A stretch of DNA of 30,658 bases. Origin: Acholeplasmataceae bacterium UBA5769 (GTDB lineage Bacteria > Bacillota_I > Bacilli_A > Acholeplasmatales > Acholeplasmataceae). A model generated the notes under the pieces. That model had not been told where the DNA came from. It made no database searches and saw only the letters and a program-made list of their open reading frames with translations. Position 1 is the first letter of the stretch; each line of letters opens with the position of its first letter. The stretch covers positions 1 through 30,658 of the forward strand of contig DIER01000021.1 of assembly GCA_002418725.1 (NCBI GenBank), given 5' to 3'. Shown here one piece after another: positions 7,203 to 15,479 of this stretch. The position numbers and the translations under genes are program-made.

Positions 7203-9245
7203 TTAATCTGTAGTATTTAGGAAGACCCCTTCAATATGACCAAACTCATTGACACCTACAAAAACGAACTTTATAGTCTTGTTTTCCATCGCAGTAAAAT
7301 CAATCTCTTCGCTACCAATTAGATAAACTGTGACGTTTGTGCCATCGATCTGAAAAGCTCCTTTATTAAAGACATAGGGAAGACCACCCATCGCTTGAAA
7401 AGCATCCCATTTGGTTTGAAAGATATCACTTTGGTAACTCATACTCACTTCATAGATACGACCTAACATCGATGCATCATAAACAAAGCTATTAAAGTCA
7501 TACGTATGATTTACTGTAGGTTCACCATAAACCTTGGTGCTTGGTCTTACTAAATAGGGATAAGATAGTCCACCTAAAAATCCTTCATAGCGTTCATAAA
7601 ACCCGTGTATTTCAATCATTTCTCCAATTGTACCAACATATTTTACGAGTGCATAGGATGTTCCATCATAGATGATACTAATACCATGAATAGACGTGAC
7701 AACAACACCACCAACAATCACTTCATAATCTCTATCTAAGCTCACGCTATCGGCTTGGGCTAGGCTCATCACTGTCCCTGCAGTGATACAAAAGTGTTTA
7801 TATTGACCTTTATTCATTTGGCCATTATCAATCACAAACATCAAACTGGTACAGGTATATGTTTTAACATTTGGACTGACAACTCCTGTGCTTGATATAA
7901 TCGCAGGAAATTGCGTGGTCCAAACAATCGAACTACCAAACATGCCCTTGCTTGCTAATGATAAAGATTCTGTATTTCGAATGACATCTGGCATATCGTT
8001 TAAGAGATGTTTAATCTCTAAATCAAGGAAAAACTCATGATAGGCTTCAATATAGTCTTCATCAAGTTCAACAATGTCTAAATCATAATCATCTAAAATA
8101 AACCTTGGAATAACACCTCTTATTCCATAATAGAAATTAACATCAATGAGTTTATGAATGTATTGATTGATGATATCATGTGTTTCTTCATCATAAATCA
8201 ATCCTTTTAATTCATAATCACCATCGGTAAAGATCAGTTCATCATTGATATAGGTAAACATTCCTCTAAAGCGATATTTTAATTCACGATCTTTAATTTT
8301 ATTCTGATTGATATATGCTTCAATTTCTAATACCGTTGGTAAAACCTCATGTGGCATATAACGTTCGATGAGTTTAACATCCACAGCTTGATAGGAATAC
8401 GTTCCATAATAATAATTGACGTTAACCTCTACCAAGACTTCATCATTAATCTTTAAATCTTGAACATTATCATATGTCAAAAAGAGATGCTCTTCGCCAT
8501 CAAACAAGATAAATCCGGTTGATGTGGTTAAAATCACTCTTGCTTGCACATGGAAACGACCTGGATATCCATCAAATAAAGTTTCCATACCCACGATATC
8601 ATCAGGTAGATCACCTGTATAAAGTTCACGGTCATCAAAATAGGTGATGTTAGGGTATGTCAACGTCACATGAAACTGTGCATTTTTTCCGATAAAAGAC
8701 ACATTAAAATAATTGTATCCGACATCATAAGTATCTTTTAAGCTATCGCTTGCTACAAAGGATTCTTTTAAATCAAAAGATTCAAAAGTGTTATCCTCAT
8801 AATGGATTTCCATCTTGACCATATCAAATGAAAATTCATTGGTTGGAATACGATTTGTAGGTGCAACTAACCAAATGTATGAAAATACTTTGGTTTGTTC
8901 AAAACTAGATATATAAATAACAACATCTTTCGTATAGTTTTTAAACGTGATGCTTATGTCATGTAATCCAGGTTGTTCAAGTTTGGTTACACTCAACTGA
9001 TCTAACATGGATTGTTCCAATGAGATGAGTTCCTGTGAATCATCTTCATAAATCACGCTAAACTTGACATCACTTAACGCAAACGTTGCATGATAAAAAA
9101 CACGGTCTTGTTGATAGATGATTGCTTTAACATCTAAAACCTCATCCATAGGTGTTTCCGTCTTATCTGTCTCATCAGGTATGTCAACGCATGCTGATAA
9201 ACTAAGTATAACGATTAATAAAAGGATCCATCTAATCTTATTCAT
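7203..9245 (-). CDS. Large lipoprotein with bacterial Ig-like and OB-like domains, function unknown
   Basis: The 680-residue product starts with a lipoprotein signal peptide ending in LSAC (C19 lipidated), so it is exported and membrane-anchored. Two bacterial Ig-like domains follow: about 38-115 ending in VVIYIS, and about 118-200 ending in FHVTLTYP. Two segments around 225-300 and 310-395 look like OB-type beta barrels. Near residues 430-500 comes a degenerate Ig-like unit of the form SSIVWTT...ISSTGVVSP, and then another OB-like region to the end. No catalytic motif is visible. This architecture is common in surface lipoproteins of acholeplasma-like organisms. The ribosome site is GGGGG four bases before the ATG, unlike the AGGAGG seen elsewhere. 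The gene probably leads a short operon with the GNAT and 578-residue genes. Confidence 0.75.
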   Translation of the reverse strand: MNKIRWILLLIVILSLSACVDIPDETDKTETPMDEVLDVKAIIYQQDRVFYHATFALSDVKFSVIYEDDSQELISLEQSMLDQLSVTKLEQPGLHDISITFKNYTKDVVIYISSFEQTKVFSYIWLVAPTNRIPTNEFSFDMVKMEIHYEDNTFESFDLKESFVASDSLKDTYDVGYNYFNVSFIGKNAQFHVTLTYPNITYFDDRELYTGDLPDDIVGMETLFDGYPGRFHVQARVILTTSTGFILFDGEEHLFLTYDNVQDLKINDEVLVEVNVNYYYGTYSYQAVDVKLIERYMPHEVLPTVLEIEAYINQNKIKDRELKYRFRGMFTYINDELIFTDGDYELKGLIYDEETHDIINQYIHKLIDVNFYYGIRGVIPRFILDDYDLDIVELDEDYIEAYHEFFLDLEIKHLLNDMPDVIRNTESLSLASKGMFGSSIVWTTQFPAIISSTGVVSPNVKTYTCTSLMFVIDNGQMNKGQYKHFCITAGTVMSLAQADSVSLDRDYEVIVGGVVVTSIHGISIIYDGTSYALVKYVGTIGEMIEIHGFYERYEGFLGGLSYPYLVRPSTKVYGEPTVNHTYDFNSFVYDASMLGRIYEVSMSYQSDIFQTKWDAFQAMGGLPYVFNKGAFQIDGTNVTVYLIGSEEIDFTAMENKTIKFVFVGVNEFGHIEGVFLNTTD

Positions 9246-9373
9246 AATGCCCCCATATTTCTTTTCATCTTATTGTAATCTATAAAAAACTATGGCTGTC
9301 AGCAACTATGCCGCATTTAACCCTCACCCATAAACGGATATGATCTGAATAATATCAGGCACCATCTCTTCTA

Positions 9374-10057
9374 TTATAACCTTTTCTTTCTTGATTTTGG
9401 TGATGTTCCAAAATCAACCCCAGAAAGTATTTCACCTTCAGTAAAAATAATTAATACGATAATGCTCACTAAAACAAAGGATCCAAAACTTACAATAGCC
9501 ATCTCCCTACTTAAATCTTTAATGGAATCAGTTGCAGCAATCATTGCGACCATAAAGAAATAAATCACATTTAAGTAATAGAAAGATAACCCAGTAAATG
9601 ACTCAACGGATATCCATAAGATAAGTGAACTCACAAATGAAATGATGATCACCATAGAAATCACCCATTTGAGATGCCTTTGTACAAAAGGAATAAAAGT
9701 TAAAAGTCCAAATGCCCCTAACATACTAAGTGATATGACTATCGCTACCAGAAAGTCTCTTAAATCTAAATCATAAGCTTTAAATACATAATATGCCGTA
9801 ATGGATAAGCCTACACCAACCATATTGATCATATAGGATATCATATAACTTAAAGTGCTTTTACCACCAAAGAAATAAGCTGACATCCCAACAATCATCA
9901 TAAGCACACCAACACCTAAACCTAACCACTTGTTATGGCCAACTAAATACTGAAAACCAAAATGAATGCTTAAGCTGACCAAAAGTAGACCTAATCCAGC
10001 ACTTACTAAGATGCTAAAACGTTTGTATTCCATATTTCTTATTCCCCCAAAAACCAT
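9374..10057 (-). CDS. Polytopic membrane protein, unknown
   Basis: The 227-residue protein is almost entirely hydrophobic, with about seven predicted membrane spans and a short basic tail (KSRKKRL). I recognise no family. Two starts are possible: 10057 (MVFGGI), preceded by AAGGA at 5-base spacing, or 10033 (MEYKRF), preceded by GGGGG at 10-base spacing. I keep the longer one, but the shorter is nearly as likely and matches the G-only sites of neighbouring envelope genes. It diverges from another unknown membrane protein gene across a short spacer holding an 18-bp near-palindrome, which suggests joint regulation. Confidence 0.65.
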   Translation of the reverse strand: MVFGGIRNMEYKRFSILVSAGLGLLLVSLSIHFGFQYLVGHNKWLGLGVGVLMMIVGMSAYFFGGKSTLSYMISYMINMVGVGLSITAYYVFKAYDLDLRDFLVAIVISLSMLGAFGLLTFIPFVQRHLKWVISMVIIISFVSSLILWISVESFTGLSFYYLNVIYFFMVAMIAATDSIKDLSREMAIVSFGSFVLVSIIVLIIFTEGEILSGVDFGTSPKSRKKRL

Positions 10058-10085
10058 GACTTTCCTTCATGATAACACAATCTTC

Positions 10086-10103
10086 ATATCCCTTAAAGGA
10101 TAT
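10086..10103. promoter_or_regulatory. 18-bp near-perfect palindrome between divergent membrane genes
   Basis: ATATCCCTTAAAGGATAT reads almost the same on both strands: arms ATATCC/GGATAT are perfect, and only the outermost bases of the six-base centre fail to match. It lies just upstream of an extended -10 for the plus-strand gene and close to the start of the minus-strand gene, where a repressor would act. It could also be part of the opposing leader. The binding protein is unknown. Confidence 0.5.
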
Positions 10104-10107
10104 TTAT

Positions 10108-10115
10108 GATAAAAT
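10108..10115 (+). promoter_or_regulatory. Extended -10 promoter element
   Basis: The sequence is GATAAAAT preceded by T, which gives TG-A-TAAAAT, an extended -10. No -35 is visible at 16-18 bases; that position is occupied by the palindrome at 10086-10103. Confidence 0.5.
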
Positions 10116-10146
10116 AGCCTTAAATCAACATAGGGGGCGATTTAAC

Positions 10147-10824
10147 ATGAAAATCTTATTATCTATTCTAACCGGATTTATACTTTTTGTCTCGATTGAT
10201 TTTGTAGAACTGAAACATCCTGAACTACCTGTGACATTAAGTTATAGTACGACGATTGAGCATGATAACTATCTTCAACATTCAATCTTAGAACTTCTTC
10301 TAACGGTTGATAATAAACTCGATTATGATATCAAAGAGATCACACTTGTCCTAGATACCTATTTAGATGATGTTTTTGTGGAACAAGTTGAATTCACCTT
10401 TCAAACTGAAATCAAACATCACAAAGCAGAAATGATTGAAGTCTCATATCGCTTCGATAATATCTATTTTGATGAGATTGAGATTGTTTCTTTTTCTATG
10501 GTTCAGGCAACATTTTTTGAATCCTATAATGGAACAATCACGATGGGTATTTTCTTTTCCATGGCACTTTTTGTGATGTGGATGATTGGAGATATTAATC
10601 GAGGACTTATCACATCAGAGGTCAATGAAATCTTACAAGAGTACTGGTGGGCTGCTTTATTGATTGTTGTCTTATTGCCAGCACTGATTAGTTTCTTTAT
10701 CTTTGTGGGAAGGTATTATGTCTTAACCACTATCTTTGGATGGATCTTCTTCATCACTGCACTCATCTCATCCACAGTCATGTATGGCATACTCATGCTT
10801 TACCATTATCTTAAGGGATTGTAG
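10147..10824 (+). CDS. Membrane protein with extracytoplasmic beta domain, unknown
   Basis: The frame is open from 10069, but that start lies upstream of the apparent promoter. I use 10147 (MKILLSIL), preceded by GGGGGCG at 9 bases, giving 225 residues. An N-terminal hydrophobic helix (about 3-18) is followed by a soluble region of about 110 residues rich in alternating beta-strand patterns. Three or four membrane spans come after that (about 127-147, 165-190, 196-221). Topology suggests a periplasmic or extracellular sensor or tether. I recognise no family. An intrinsic terminator follows. Confidence 0.65.
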   Translation: MKILLSILTGFILFVSIDFVELKHPELPVTLSYSTTIEHDNYLQHSILELLLTVDNKLDYDIKEITLVLDTYLDDVFVEQVEFTFQTEIKHHKAEMIEVSYRFDNIYFDEIEIVSFSMVQATFFESYNGTITMGIFFSMALFVMWMIGDINRGLITSEVNEILQEYWWAALLIVVLLPALISFFIFVGRYYVLTTIFGWIFFITALISSTVMYGILMLYHYLKGL

Positions 10825-10845
10825 AATCTGAATTTAAATCCAAGA

Positions 10846-10883
10846 AAGCTCATATTCAAACAAGGATGTGAGCTTATTTTTAT
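10846..10883 (+). terminator. Intrinsic terminator
   Basis: The 7-bp arms AAGCTCA (10846-10852) and TGAGCTT (10869-10875) are followed by ATTTTTATT. It ends the transcript of the membrane protein gene. Confidence 0.8.
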
Positions 10884-10923
10884 TGATAACTGAACTATTT
10901 TCCCTTTTATCTTATCATTAGCA

Positions 10924-10952
10924 TTTACAAGTTCAATCCTTTGTCATATAAT
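10924..10952 (+). promoter_or_regulatory. Promoter of the rsgA leader transcript
   Basis: TTTACA at 10924-10929 and TATAAT at 10947-10952 are separated by 17 bp, close to consensus. The start of transcription would be near 10959, giving a 5' leader of about 150 bases before rsgA. That leader also contains the perfect palindrome ATGATATCAT at 10967-10976, close to its 5' end. Confidence 0.8.
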
Positions 10953-11010
10953 AAAAAAGTCATGAGATGATATCATGCCTAAACATACCACACGAAAGGG
11001 GACATGTTAT

Positions 11011-11064
11011 ATGAAAAATCAATCGAATAGAATTGTCTCAAACGTGATGGAGGGCACGCACTAA
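11011..11064 (+). CDS. 17-residue leader peptide upstream of rsgA
   Basis: ATG at 11011 opens an 18-codon frame (17 residues and TAA), preceded by AAAGGGGA at 8 bases. It lies downstream of a near-consensus promoter, inside the rsgA leader. The peptide reads MKNQSNRIVSNVMEGTH. Codons 13-15 overlap the TGGAGGG segment that can pair with the anti-Shine-Dalgarno segment downstream. The frame is too short to be identified by homology. Its placement and ribosome site argue that it is translated as a regulatory leader. Confidence 0.6.
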   Translation: MKNQSNRIVSNVMEGTH

Positions 11065-11102
11065 TCTTAACCGATTCCCTCCAAAAAATCTAAACTTGGA
11101 GG
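11048..11102 (+). promoter_or_regulatory. Mutually exclusive RNA hairpins controlling the rsgA ribosome site
   Basis: Segment 1 is TGGAGGG (11048-11054), inside the leader ORF. Segment 2 is CCCTCCA (11077-11083). Segment 3 is TGGAGG (11097-11102), the Shine-Dalgarno of rsgA, 6 bases from its ATG. Segment 2 can pair with segment 1 over 7 bp or with segment 3 over 6 bp, not both. Pairing 1:2 leaves the rsgA site open; pairing 2:3 hides it. No T run follows 1:2, so this is a translational rather than transcriptional switch. The complementarity is seen directly; regulation is inferred. Confidence 0.65.
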
Positions 11103-11108
11103 ACATTT

Positions 11109-12122
11109 ATGCATCAACATTTAATGAGCCTGTTCGGCGCGAATGAACAGGTCCTTTTACATGCATCACAACACAAACATTTATCACTATGTAGAGTCAC
11201 TGAACATCATAAAGATCGGTACGTCATCTTAAATCAAGAAGGCTTCTTTGAAGCGAAAGTATCAGGTAAATGGATGTATCAAACATCGAACCCTAAAGAC
11301 TTTCCTACCGTTGGTGATTTTGTCTTAGCAGAAGAAAAACAAGATCTTTACATCATCCATGACATCATACCTAGAACTTCCATTCTTGAACGCAAAGTTG
11401 CTGGCTTGACTTCAGATACACAACTGATCGCAACCAACATTGACTATATTGTCATCTGTCAATCAATGAATGAAAATTTTAACACACGTCGTTTGGAGCG
11501 TTATTTAGCACTTTCTTGGTCAAGTGGAGCAACACCTATCATTCTGCTAACAAAAAAAGATTTATCACAAGACCCAGAATCATTAATCTATCAGGCTAAG
11601 TCCGTTTCAATTGGTGTCGATATCATCACTTGTACGGATCAACATGAAGATGGGTTTAAGGAACTGGAATCTATTTTAGTTCCTCATAAAACCTATGTCT
11701 TTATCGGCTCTTCAGGTGTGGGTAAATCCACTGTGGTCAATCACTTGCTTAAACAAGAAAAACTTCTCACACAAGAAACCGGAAACCACGCTAAGGGAAG
11801 ACACACAACAACCTCGAGATCACTATTTATAACCAAAGAAGGAAGTGTTGTTATCGACACACCAGGGATGCGAGAACTTCAACTTGATAGCGCAGACATG
11901 GATACAACCTTTGAAGATATCACCGAACTTGCAAAATCTTGTAAGTTTAATGACTGCACACACGAGAAAGAGCCTGGTTGTGCGGTTAGAGAACATATTG
12001 AACAAGGTTATCTAGATATCCATAGATATCATAATTATCAAAAGATGAAGAAAGAACTCAAGTATATCGAACAAAGACAAAACTACTTAGAAAGACAAAG
12101 AAACAAATCAAAACATAGATAA
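11109..12122 (+). CDS. rsgA: Ribosome small-subunit-dependent GTPase A (RsgA/YloQ family)
   Basis: This 337-residue protein has an N-terminal OB-fold region (about 28-90) and a circularly permuted GTPase. The G4 motif TKKD (148-151) comes before G1 GSSGVGKST (200-208) and G3 DTPGM (250-254), the order that defines this family. A zinc knuckle follows, C278-x4-C283-x-H285-x5-C291. The C-terminus is a long basic helix. RsgA binds the 30S subunit late in maturation and releases assembly factors on GTP hydrolysis. The start is well supported by TTGGAGGA 6 bases upstream. A 17-codon leader ORF and alternative hairpins precede it. The gene is monocistronic between two terminators. It resembles the longer RsgA variants that can occur as a second copy, so a paralogue elsewhere in the genome is possible. 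Confidence 0.95.
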   Translation: MHQHLMSLFGANEQVLLHASQHKHLSLCRVTEHHKDRYVILNQEGFFEAKVSGKWMYQTSNPKDFPTVGDFVLAEEKQDLYIIHDIIPRTSILERKVAGLTSDTQLIATNIDYIVICQSMNENFNTRRLERYLALSWSSGATPIILLTKKDLSQDPESLIYQAKSVSIGVDIITCTDQHEDGFKELESILVPHKTYVFIGSSGVGKSTVVNHLLKQEKLLTQETGNHAKGRHTTTSRSLFITKEGSVVIDTPGMRELQLDSADMDTTFEDITELAKSCKFNDCTHEKEPGCAVREHIEQGYLDIHRYHNYQKMKKELKYIEQRQNYLERQRNKSKHR

Positions 12123-12147
12123 ATGTGACTGCACGAAATCAAAGAAA

Positions 12148-12190
12148 AAGATGGATGCTCCTCTTGGAAGCGTCCATCTTCATTTTTCAA
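12148..12190. terminator. Bidirectional intrinsic terminator
   Basis: An 11-bp stem is formed by AAGATGGATGC (12148-12158) and GCGTCCATCTT (12170-12180), with one wobble pair. T runs lie on the right of the plus strand and, as CTTTTTC, on the minus strand. It serves the convergent rsgA and phosphatase genes. Confidence 0.88.
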
Positions 12191-12201
12191 CTATTCGTTG
12201 T

Positions 12202-12927
12202 TTACGAATCAAGAAACTTACTTCTAAAATCCTTGATATTCTCTTCAGATAAATCAAAGACATCACCTAAATAATGTTCAATCGAATCATATCGTTGATA
12301 GATCCCCTTCATGAAATACTTCATGTACATATCTTTAACGGTGTGTATCGGCATAAGTTGTTCGATCTGTTCTTCTGTATACCCTTGACCCTTTAATGAT
12401 TCAACAGCGTAATCCACAATCTTTTCATCAATTTGAATATATTCCTCTTCAATCGCTTTTTCATCAAAGCCTAAGATCATCATGATGATTGCACTGATCG
12501 CGCCAGTCCTATCTTTACCTGCTGCACAATGAATTAAAAAGGGGTGTTCCTCACGTAAGATATCTTTCATTACAGATTTTACTAAGGGTGAAAAAGGTAA
12601 ATAGTCTTGGTAAAGTGCATGCATGAAATCTTCAGCACCATGTTTGGCAATACCTTCTAGCAATGTTTTAGAAAATGGTTTCGCTGCTTCCTGTTCTCTT
12701 TCATAAGACATACATGTAATATCGATGTTTGGGTTTAGTTTTGTGCGTTCAATGTCTCTTCTTAAATCATAAATCTTTGTGATCCCTAAACTATGTAAAT
12801 CTTGAATATCATTTAAGCTCGCACGATCAGGTGCGCCACTGCGAAAAATCATACCACGTTTGATTTTCTTTTGGTCTTTCGTGTATAGCCCTTCTGCCAA
12901 AGGTCTAAAATTGAGTATATACTCCAT
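12202..12927 (-). CDS. Tyrosine-protein phosphatase (Y_phosphatase3 family)
   Basis: The 241-residue cytoplasmic protein has the cysteine-phosphatase P-loop HCAAGKDRTG (133-142), with catalytic C134 and R140 in the CX5R arrangement. The N-terminal FRPLAEGLY and the RGMIFRSGAPD and IYDLRRDIER segments match the tyrosine/serine phosphatase family that includes Listeria LipA and related bacterial enzymes. Members hydrolyse phosphotyrosine or phosphoinositides. The start has GAGGATG upstream. It lies 21 bases downstream of a small membrane protein gene and probably shares its transcript. The true substrate is unknown. Confidence 0.92.
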   Translation of the reverse strand: MEYILNFRPLAEGLYTKDQKKIKRGMIFRSGAPDRASLNDIQDLHSLGITKIYDLRRDIERTKLNPNIDITCMSYEREQEAAKPFSKTLLEGIAKHGAEDFMHALYQDYLPFSPLVKSVMKDILREEHPFLIHCAAGKDRTGAISAIIMMILGFDEKAIEEEYIQIDEKIVDYAVESLKGQGYTEEQIEQLMPIHTVKDMYMKYFMKGIYQRYDSIEHYLGDVFDLSEENIKDFRSKFLDS

Positions 12928-12948
12928 GTCATCATCCTCTTATTTTCT

Positions 12949-13179
12949 TTATATATGTTCACTTTCAATTTTCGCTTTTAACTGACCATCCACATAGCCT
13001 TGTTCATAATTTCTTCTTTGAATACCTCCGATGGGTCTATGATGATGCATCGTATGTCCCATACCATCATGATAGCCATCTTCAAAACCTTGTGCATACG
13101 CACTCTTCCCAAATTTATGCACCAGAATAAATCCTAAAACAGGTAAAACAATAAATGTCACAATCAAGAGCTCGTCCAT
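12949..13179 (-). CDS. Small membrane protein with His-rich tail, unknown
   Basis: The 76-residue product has one N-terminal membrane helix (about 4-21), then a hydrophilic tail. The tail holds two similar motifs, GFEDGYHDGM and YEQGYVDGQL, and a histidine-rich run GHTMHHHRP. I recognise no family. The start is preceded by AGGGAGG at an ordinary spacing, and an extended -10 (TGGTATAAT) lies upstream, so it is very likely a real gene. It precedes the tyrosine phosphatase gene by 21 bases. Metal binding by the histidines is possible but unproven. Confidence 0.7.
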   Translation of the reverse strand: MDELLIVTFIVLPVLGFILVHKFGKSAYAQGFEDGYHDGMGHTMHHHRPIGGIQRRNYEQGYVDGQLKAKIESEHI

Positions 13180-13208
13180 AAAGTACCTCCCTGATTAAAG
13201 ATACACTT

Positions 13209-13217
13209 ATTATACCA
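13209..13217 (-). promoter_or_regulatory. Extended -10 promoter
   Basis: The minus strand reads TGGTATAAT, an extended -10 about 30 bases before the ATG of the 76-residue protein gene. The -35 position is inside the terminator of the upstream gene and is weak. Confidence 0.65.
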
Positions 13218-13219
13218 TA

Positions 13220-13254
13220 GAAGAAAAGCACCTTATCTCATCGATACGGTGCTT
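13220..13254 (-). terminator. Intrinsic terminator of the LRR lipoprotein gene
   Basis: The 7-bp arms AAGCACC and GGTGCTT (13226-13254) are followed on the minus strand by TTTTCTT. It begins just after the stop of the 739-residue lipoprotein gene. Confidence 0.8.
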
Positions 13255-13259
13255 CATTG

Positions 13260-15479
13260 TCAATCTTTTAGGTAAACAACCGTCGTATACCAATCGTAGA
13301 AATTTGCTTGAAATCCTGGCATCGGTCCTGCTAAGTCAATCTCAATGATCTGATTAGGTGATACACCAAAGGCTTTTGTTTCAATGACTTGAATCGAAGA
13401 TGGGATATACACATAGGTGAGTTTATTACAGAAATAGAAGGCTTCCGTCCCAATTTTTTCTAAACCAAAAGGTAGGATTACTTCACTTAATACGGTTGCA
13501 CTTCGAAAGGCTCTCGCACCAATCTCTTTTAACAAAGATCCTTCTTCAAAGATGATCGTTGAGATATTTGTGCTTTCAAATGCTGATGCCCCAATCGTTT
13601 CTACACTTCTTGGGATCATCACAGTTCCAAGAATATTTTTAGTCCCCAAGAAGACTTGATCACTTATCGTTTTAAGTTTACTCTCTGCAGCAAAGCTTAA
13701 CGTCATTTCTTGTTGCCAAATATAGGCGAAAGCTAATTTTTCCATAAGAACGACATTTGCAGGGATATGTATCGCACTCAATTTTGTCATGTAAAACGCT
13801 CTTTCCCCAATAAGTTCAAGGGATTCTGGGAATGCTATCGACTGCAACTGATAGGATTCACTAAATGCACTTTTATTGATCTGTTTCACTTCACTTAAAA
13901 CATCAAACGTGACGCTTCGTAAATCACTTCTTATAAACGCATTCGCCCCTATACCAACAATCGGATATCCAAAAGCTGATTTTTCTACATGAAGCGACTC
14001 AAGTGCTTGGTTTAGATGACCTAGAAGCCATAAAGATTCGCCATCCCTAACATAAATCATGTCCTCATCTTTCATGATCTCTTCATAACCAAAAAAGGTG
14101 AGTGAATTCATCTGGTTCTCATAGAAAAGAGGAAGTTCATCTGCTTCAAAATAGAGTGAACCAAAGTAACTTGTAAAAGGATCTTTGATACTTTGTACAG
14201 ACTTTGGAACCCACAATGACTTCATCGGTGTCTCACCAAAGGCCTTACTTCCAATTTTCTCTAGACTGTTGGGTAGTTTAATGTATTGAAGTGGTGTTCG
14301 GTAAAATGCGAACCGCTCAATCTCTTCAAGTTCACTATCTTCAGCAAAGATCACTTCTACAAGATTAGGCATAAATCCAAATCCAGAGGTGCCAATCTTT
14401 CTGATCGTTTTTGGGATGACAATGCGACTCAAGCGTGAATCATTAAACCCACTCACTTCTCTGATAGGCATACCTCTAAACGTCTCAGGGATAATCAGTT
14501 CTCCTTCTAAATTTAGATCTAAAGCAAAGGCCATATAAGCATCTTCTTCATACATCTTATGTACCTTTAACCCATAAGGACTCCACTGTGCATAAAGCGT
14601 GAGCTCAAAAACACCACCCGTAAAGTGTTCAAATGGTTTTGTTAACGCTTCATCCAAATACCAAGCCATCAACTGTTGATGTTCGTGAATCATTTCCAGA
14701 TGAAGGTCTAAATACATATCACTCAGTTTGAAATCTATCGGATCAAAGTCAATCGAATGATTTGAAACAAAGGTGATATGAAATGCTCTTTCTTCCCTTC
14801 TTTCGTAAACATCAACATCGCGATCTGGCATGACAGAAAAATCGAAAGGTATCTCTGAATCCTCTTCAAACCAACCTAAGAATATAAAGTTACTATAATT
14901 GAATTGCCAAGGTTGATGAGGATTTCCAGGGATAAAAGAAAATTCATAGGCGAGTCCATCCGCGGTGTGATACGTGAGGGTGTGCGGTGCTAGACACCAC
15001 TTCGCATAGACGGTCACATCCTCTTCTTCAAGCATGATTAAACTGTTGATCGGAACGGTTAGCGTTTCATCCAAATACCACCCACAGAAATTAAAACCCT
15101 CTTTTTCTGCTTCTTTAAAATAAAGATGATAGGTTTCTTCAAACTTTAATGAAACAGGTTCAATCTCAGTTCCACCATCCACATCAAAAATCACTTGATA
15201 TGTATTCTTTTCAAAGGCAGCATAGAGGACCAAGTCTTCAATAATGACATCATTTTCATTGATTCTTCTACCACTAACGGTCTGCCAACCCACAAAGGTA
15301 TGTCCCTTTAACGTATCGGTTTCTTCAATAACACCAAAAAGCGCACCACGTGGATACGTTTTTTGTTCAATCACCTGATGATGCGTGTTCATAAATGAAA
15401 CAACAAACTCATTTTGGGGTTTTTCGATACACCCAAAAAGCATAAACAACAACACAAACATCCATAACATTTTTTTCAT
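13260..15479 (-). CDS. Surface lipoprotein with InlB B-repeats and BspA-type leucine-rich repeats
   Basis: The 739-residue product has a lipoprotein signal peptide ending LFGC (C17). InlB B-type (Listeria-Bacteroides) repeats follow at about 26-90, 92-160, 165-225 and 232-298, shown by FVGWQT, FCGWYLDETLTVP, FLGWFEE and MAWYLDEALTKPF. From about residue 310 to the end are BspA-type leucine-rich repeats (LRR_5) with the pattern SLExIGxxAFxxT and IPxSVxxI. This architecture is a surface adhesion or interaction protein in anaerobic Firmicutes and Mollicutes relatives; the partner is unknown. The ribosome site is GGGGGG, 9 bases before the ATG, with no AGGAGG. An extended -10 TGATACAAT lies upstream. 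The gene stands alone with its own terminator. Confidence 0.88.
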   Translation of the reverse strand: MKKMLWMFVLLFMLFGCIEKPQNEFVVSFMNTHHQVIEQKTYPRGALFGVIEETDTLKGHTFVGWQTVSGRRINENDVIIEDLVLYAAFEKNTYQVIFDVDGGTEIEPVSLKFEETYHLYFKEAEKEGFNFCGWYLDETLTVPINSLIMLEEEDVTVYAKWCLAPHTLTYHTADGLAYEFSFIPGNPHQPWQFNYSNFIFLGWFEEDSEIPFDFSVMPDRDVDVYERREERAFHITFVSNHSIDFDPIDFKLSDMYLDLHLEMIHEHQQLMAWYLDEALTKPFEHFTGGVFELTLYAQWSPYGLKVHKMYEEDAYMAFALDLNLEGELIIPETFRGMPIREVSGFNDSRLSRIVIPKTIRKIGTSGFGFMPNLVEVIFAEDSELEEIERFAFYRTPLQYIKLPNSLEKIGSKAFGETPMKSLWVPKSVQSIKDPFTSYFGSLYFEADELPLFYENQMNSLTFFGYEEIMKDEDMIYVRDGESLWLLGHLNQALESLHVEKSAFGYPIVGIGANAFIRSDLRSVTFDVLSEVKQINKSAFSESYQLQSIAFPESLELIGERAFYMTKLSAIHIPANVVLMEKLAFAYIWQQEMTLSFAAESKLKTISDQVFLGTKNILGTVMIPRSVETIGASAFESTNISTIIFEEGSLLKEIGARAFRSATVLSEVILPFGLEKIGTEAFYFCNKLTYVYIPSSIQVIETKAFGVSPNQIIEIDLAGPMPGFQANFYDWYTTVVYLKD

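Noticed and set aside
9246..9373. Possible small gene or RNA between the 680-residue lipoprotein and the 227-residue membrane protein
   Set aside because: No ORF with a ribosome site, no strong hairpin with a T run and no convincing promoter pair; only weak -10-like TACAAT near 9280.
10959..11108. T-box or metabolite riboswitch before rsgA
   Set aside because: No T-box consensus and no recognisable aptamer core; a leader ORF with alternative pairing explains the conserved-looking elements better.
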